From: an uncultured Clostridia bacterium
GTDB taxonomy: Bacteria; Bacillota; Clostridia; Oscillospirales; Acutalibacteraceae
Direction: 5' to 3'
Length of the DNA stretch: 16,874 bases
Assembly (NCBI GenBank): GCA_945988915.1
Contig: CAMFTS010000019.1
Span: forward strand, 1 to 16,874
A program made the position numbers and the translations under genes. The notes beneath the pieces were generated by a model. That model saw only the letters and a program-made list of their open reading frames with translations, had not been told where the DNA came from and did not search any database. Each line of letters begins with the position of its first letter. Position 1 is the stretch's first letter. Positions 13,433 through 16,874 of the stretch are shown here, piece after piece.

Positions 13433-13678
13433 ATGGAAGAAAAAATACGGCAATATGTTGAAAAGATTCTTGCACCGAAATTACAGGGTGACGGAGGTTG
13501 GATAGAATTCGTCTCCTTTCAAGAGGGAACACTGACGGTGATTTTTCGGGGAGAATGTTCAAAATGTCTCATTCTTCACCGCTGCACCGGGTGGATTGAA
13601 GAAGAAATCAAACGCGATCTGAAGCTCGATGTGAAGCTTTGTGCGATTCGCAAAAAACCATATTTTCAAGATGTTTAA
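13433..13678 (+). CDS. Stand-alone NifU C-terminal-like protein
   Basis: An 81-residue protein resembling the NifU C-terminal (Nfu) domain, which holds a transient Fe-S cluster and passes it to client proteins. Seen: LQGDGGWIEFVSFQEGTLTV (17-36), like the GGD...V.. start of the fold, then FRGECSKCLIL with Cys42 and Cys45 as the CXXC pair; Cys51 is extra. The canonical domain has GACxxCPSS; here the residues after the second Cys differ. Its helix ends in GWIEEEIKRDLK, like the IE..L end of the family. A GTG at 13421 overlaps the mutase stop, but ATG 13433 with GAGG 7 nt upstream is chosen. It lies between two sugar enzymes that need no Fe-S cluster, so its link to them is unclear. Confidence 0.75.
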   Translation: MEEKIRQYVEKILAPKLQGDGGWIEFVSFQEGTLTVIFRGECSKCLILHRCTGWIEEEIKRDLKLDVKLCAIRKKPYFQDV

Positions 13679-13690
13679 GGGGGCGAAAAA

Positions 13691-16612
13691 ATGGCACATA
13701 TTAAGGTTGTGAGGCGCTCCATGCGTCCCGAAGAATGGACGGATTTGCGTTTCGGCTGGCTGAAAAGGCATATTTATTCATCAAAATGGGAGATTGAAAA
13801 TCTAGAAATAAGAGATGCACGCCAAACGGATGAAATGCAGTTCGAATATTACAGCGACGGCTATCGTCCGCTGAAAAAAGGAGACATGTATTTCACTCCC
13901 GACGGTACCGCTTTTCTTCGGGCAGATGTAAATATTCCAAAAGAGATGCAGGGCAGAGAGCTTTGGTTCTCGCTCAAAACGGCTGCGGAAATCTGCGTTA
14001 AGGTCAATGGTAAATACATAGGCGGCGTTGACCCCAACAGAGAAAGAATGCTGCTTTCGCCATATATCGACGATACACAAACCCTGCATTTTGAAATGAT
14101 GGGCTATAACCGTTCAAAGCCTGACGATGAAAGAAATCCCGAATCTCTTTCCGTAAGAGGCTGCCGTCAGATTTTTGAGGGAGCCTATATCTGCACCGTA
14201 AATCATGCAGTGCAGGATCTTGTATGGGATTTTGAGCTGCTGTTAGATATTGCCAAATCGGAGCTTTTCAACGAAGATTACCGTGCGTTCCTCAATAAAG
14301 AGCTGAACAATGCCATGAATCTTATCGACTTCGACAGCGAAGAGCTTGACGGTATCAGCGAAGCAAAAAAATATGTTGACGAAGTGATATATGCCAACGA
14401 TAACTATAAAGGAAGCGGCGATGTTGCCCTTATTGCCCATTCTCATCTGGATATTGCTTATTATTGGAGAAGAATTCACTCTGTTCAGAAAAATCTTCGT
14501 ACCGTGCTGATTCAGCTTCGTCTGATAGATCAATATCCCGACTTTAAATATACGCATACGCAGCCTTATGTTTATGAAACCCTTGAGAAGTATTACCCCG
14601 ATGTTTTCAATGAACTTAAGCAAAAGGTTGCAAACGGTCAGTTTGAGCCTGTAGGCGCGATGTATGTCGAGCCGGACTGCAACATTCCCTCGGCGGAATC
14701 GCTTATCCGTCAGTGCCTTTACGGACAGCTGACCTATAAGCGTATGTTCGGAAAAACAGTCAACAATGCATGGCTGCCCGATGTCTTCGGCAATTCATGG
14801 ATTCTTCCGCAGATTCTTAAAAAAAGCGGCGTTGAATATTTTGTTTCAAACAAAATGTCAACATGGAACGACACCAACCGTTTTCCCCATAACAACTTCA
14901 TTTGGAGAGGAATTGACGGCAGTGAGGTTTATGCCTGTGTTCCGCCGACTCATTTTATCACATGGAATATGCCGTCTCAGATTCAGGAGAATTGGGAAGC
15001 CTATATAGACAAAGATGCCGGCGGTCAGACAATGAATATGTTCGGCTACGGCGACGGCGGCTCTGGCTGCACTGAAGAAATGATTGAGCTGATGCACCGC
15101 TTTGATAAGCTTTCCGTTATGCCCAAATGCGAACATATCGGCGGCAGCGAATACTTAGAAAGAAACCTGAAAAACAACAAAAATCTTGCTGTTTGGGACG
15201 GTGAATTATATCTTGAAATGCACCGCGGCACTTTCACAACAAAAAGTGAGCTGAAAAGGACGAATCGCCGCCTTGAATTCAAGCTGCGCTCGGCTGAGAT
15301 GCTTTCTCTGATGCGCAAGGAAAACAACACAGAAAAAATTACCGCTCTTTATAAAAAGCTTCTGGTCAATCAGTTTCACGATATCCTGCCGGGCTCACAT
15401 ATTCATCCGGTTTATGAAGATGCCATAGCGGACTATGAGGAAATAGAAAAAGAGCTTGATGCCATCATCAGAACCGGTGAAAGCTACTTTAACACGCTGA
15501 ACTTTACCCGTGATGCCCTGACATTTATTGAAGACGAAAGCGGCACGAGTGAACGCTACGGAAAAAGAGGATTTTTTACTGTGCCTGACATTCCTGCCCT
15601 TTCCTGCGGCAACGCAAAACCCGACAGTTTCAGCGGCGAATGGATAAAACCGGGAGAAGAAACCGAAACACCTTATTATAAAATCCGGTTCAATCCCGAC
15701 GGCTCCTTTGCTTCACTATATGATAAAGAGCTTGGCCGTCAGTGGGTGGACGGAGACTTCAATAAACTGAAGATTTATACGGATACACCGGGTAACTATG
15801 ATGCCTGGGATATTTTACCCAATTACAAAGACAAGCAAATTGAAATAAAAATTCAAAAACCGCTTTCTTTTGTCAGCGCCGATAACGAATGTGCTGTTTT
15901 TGAAACCGTCCTCAAAACAGAAAAATCAACATGGAAAATGCTTATCAGGCTATTCAGAAGAAGCCGCGGTATTGAGGTCGAAAACATTGTTGACTGGCAT
16001 GAAAAGCACAAGCTTGCAAAGGCAGAGTTTTCTTGCGACATTCTTTCAAGAAAGGTCCTTTGCGATACCTCGGCGGGCTTTATTGAACGGGAAACGCACC
16101 GAAACACTTCCTGGCAGCAAGCACGGTTTGAATGCTGTCATCATAAATGGTGCGATATTTCCGAAACCGGAGGCGGCGTTGCCATAATAAACGACGGAAA
16201 ATATGGAGCCGGATTTGACAAAAACACCGTCAGCTTATCGCTCCTTCGTGCAACAATACGCCCCGATGTCATCTCCGATATGGGAAAACACAATTTCTGC
16301 TATATGATTGTACCTCACACGGGCGACGCTGTCAGCGCAAAAATCAATAAGCTTGCATTTCAATATAATATTCCGCTCATCAAAGCAGACGCCAAATGGG
16401 ATTTTCCGACCTTTGAACCGCTTTATTTACAGGCGGCAAAGAAAAGTGAAAACGGTGATTTGACCGTTATCCGACTTTCCGAGCAGGACGGTGCAAGAGG
16501 TAGGATTAAGCTTGACAGAACTGTCAAGGTACTTAATATGCTTGAAGAAGAGCTTTATGAAACAGATGTTATTGAGTATAAGCCTTTTGAAATCATCACT
16601 ATCGGATTATAA
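13691..16612 (+). CDS. Alpha-mannosidase, glycoside hydrolase family 38
   Basis: Retaining exo-acting enzyme that removes alpha-mannose from oligosaccharides; zinc-dependent. It has 973 residues and no signal peptide, so it acts in the cytosol on imported glycans. An N-terminal beta domain (about 1-235) precedes the catalytic domain: zinc ligands in HSHLDIAYYW (His252, Asp254), nucleophile Asp364 in WLPDVFGNS, GYGDGGSG near 455, ELYLEMHRGTFTT near 510, and NQFHDILPGS with the last zinc ligand His563. The C-terminal beta domains have the usual YDAWDI near 700. All key residues are present. The start ATG 13691 has GGGGG 7 nt upstream and follows the NifU-like stop by 12 nt. With the phosphohexomutase upstream it points to use of mannose-rich host or yeast glycans. 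Confidence 0.95.
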   Translation: MAHIKVVRRSMRPEEWTDLRFGWLKRHIYSSKWEIENLEIRDARQTDEMQFEYYSDGYRPLKKGDMYFTPDGTAFLRADVNIPKEMQGRELWFSLKTAAEICVKVNGKYIGGVDPNRERMLLSPYIDDTQTLHFEMMGYNRSKPDDERNPESLSVRGCRQIFEGAYICTVNHAVQDLVWDFELLLDIAKSELFNEDYRAFLNKELNNAMNLIDFDSEELDGISEAKKYVDEVIYANDNYKGSGDVALIAHSHLDIAYYWRRIHSVQKNLRTVLIQLRLIDQYPDFKYTHTQPYVYETLEKYYPDVFNELKQKVANGQFEPVGAMYVEPDCNIPSAESLIRQCLYGQLTYKRMFGKTVNNAWLPDVFGNSWILPQILKKSGVEYFVSNKMSTWNDTNRFPHNNFIWRGIDGSEVYACVPPTHFITWNMPSQIQENWEAYIDKDAGGQTMNMFGYGDGGSGCTEEMIELMHRFDKLSVMPKCEHIGGSEYLERNLKNNKNLAVWDGELYLEMHRGTFTTKSELKRTNRRLEFKLRSAEMLSLMRKENNTEKITALYKKLLVNQFHDILPGSHIHPVYEDAIADYEEIEKELDAIIRTGESYFNTLNFTRDALTFIEDESGTSERYGKRGFFTVPDIPALSCGNAKPDSFSGEWIKPGEETETPYYKIRFNPDGSFASLYDKELGRQWVDGDFNKLKIYTDTPGNYDAWDILPNYKDKQIEIKIQKPLSFVSADNECAVFETVLKTEKSTWKMLIRLFRRSRGIEVENIVDWHEKHKLAKAEFSCDILSRKVLCDTSAGFIERETHRNTSWQQARFECCHHKWCDISETGGGVAIINDGKYGAGFDKNTVSLSLLRATIRPDVISDMGKHNFCYMIVPHTGDAVSAKINKLAFQYNIPLIKADAKWDFPTFEPLYLQAAKKSENGDLTVIRLSEQDGARGRIKLDRTVKVLNMLEEELYETDVIEYKPFEIITIGL

Positions 16613-16687
16613 AAATGATTATTTAAAAGATATCATAAGATAAACCGCGTCAGCAAAGAAACACTTAAACGCGTCTTTAACGATTAG

Positions 16688-16715
16688 TAAACATCCACCC
16701 GCGGGTGGATGTTTA
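16688..16715. terminator. Perfect 28-nt palindrome after the mannosidase gene
   Basis: TAAACATCCACCCG is followed directly by its exact reverse complement. As RNA it makes a GC-rich stem with the central CGCG or so as loop, followed by TTGTTTG. It is placed 75 nt after the mannosidase stop and is probably the operon terminator. The T tail is broken by G, and the symmetric form could work from either side. Confidence 0.65.
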
Positions 16716-16799
16716 TTGTTTGCGCTGAAATAATCTTTAATATAACATCACCATAATTTACCGGAAAGTAAAGATTTCAGAAAATGATGTAATAAAATA

Positions 16800-16828
16800 T
16801 TGTTATGAATTTTTTATTTTGTTATAAT
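16800..16828 (+). promoter_or_regulatory. Promoter for a gene beyond the window
   Basis: TTGTTA (16800-16805), 17 nt, TATAAT (16823-16828). It is directed rightward; the gene it serves is not in the window. Confidence 0.65.
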
Positions 16829-16835
16829 AACCTCA

Positions 16836-16870
16836 CGAAACAAGACGAAATCAAAGATTTCTGTGTTTCG
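16836..16870 (+). other. Two-tier leader hairpin at the right edge
   Basis: CGAAACA (16836-16842) pairs with TGTTTCG (16864-16870), and inside it GAAATC (16847-16852) pairs with GATTTC (16856-16861) around a 3-nt loop. It starts about at the transcription start of the preceding promoter, so it would form the 5' end of the RNA. It may stabilise the message or belong to a structured leader; the window ends 4 nt later. Confidence 0.45.
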
Positions 16871-16874
16871 GAGA

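Noticed and set aside
14243..14623. 126-codon ORF on the minus strand inside the mannosidase gene
   Set aside because: Antisense shadow of the GH38 gene, which has all catalytic residues in this stretch.

Overview
The window looks like a chromosomal segment of a low-GC Gram-positive anaerobe (Bacillota, class Clostridia, probably a gut Ruminococcus/Oscillospiraceae-type organism). This rests on strong AGGAGG-type ribosome binding sites, compact same-strand gene runs, a GH38 mannosidase and a Tn916-like integrase with a KGG protein. It is inference, because no rRNA or other taxonomic marker is present.

Left part (1-1000): a 5'-truncated IS30-family transposase preceded by a perfect hairpin. 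Positions 1085-3681 on the minus strand hold four genes: a 53-residue ORF, a WYL-domain regulator with an unusual leucine-rich-repeat-like tail, an unrecognised 168-residue protein and a small BC1881-like protein. Positions 3791-7490 on the plus strand form a tight run: GNAT acetyltransferase, an unrecognised protein, a SLOG-like N-terminus fused to a large unknown region, a possible 33-residue ORF, a pentapeptide-repeat protein and a decayed pseudogene, closed by a terminator. A 10-bp motif (CCGAAAACAG) sits at the -35 position of both the WYL promoter and the GNAT promoter. This suggests the two divergent runs are one regulon under the WYL protein.

Middle part (7583-11621): a lipoprotein gene, then the core of a small integrative mobilizable element. 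On the minus strand are a KGG-motif protein, a rolling-circle (HUH) replication initiator and an excisionase-type HTH protein. On the plus strand is a tyrosine integrase. The integrase control region holds two 55-bp imperfect direct repeats that each look like a promoter, plus a short basic leader ORF. Just past the integrase is an 18-nt piece matching the 3' end of a tRNA-Pro gene, followed by its likely terminator; this is read as the right attachment site. No intact tRNA-Pro is seen to the left in this window. The element may therefore run leftward past position 1, which would make the WYL/GNAT/SLOG cluster its cargo, or its left end has been lost.

Right part (11740-16612): chromosomal-looking genes in one run, namely a phosphohexomutase, a stand-alone NifU-C-like protein and a cytosolic GH38 alpha-mannosidase. 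The run has a good promoter in front and a perfect 28-nt palindrome behind. It fits intracellular use of mannose-containing glycans plus sugar-phosphate interconversion. The window ends in a new promoter and a structured leader for a gene outside the window.

The best candidate for something undescribed is the WYL-LRR / GNAT / SLOG-fusion / pentapeptide locus with its shared promoter motif.
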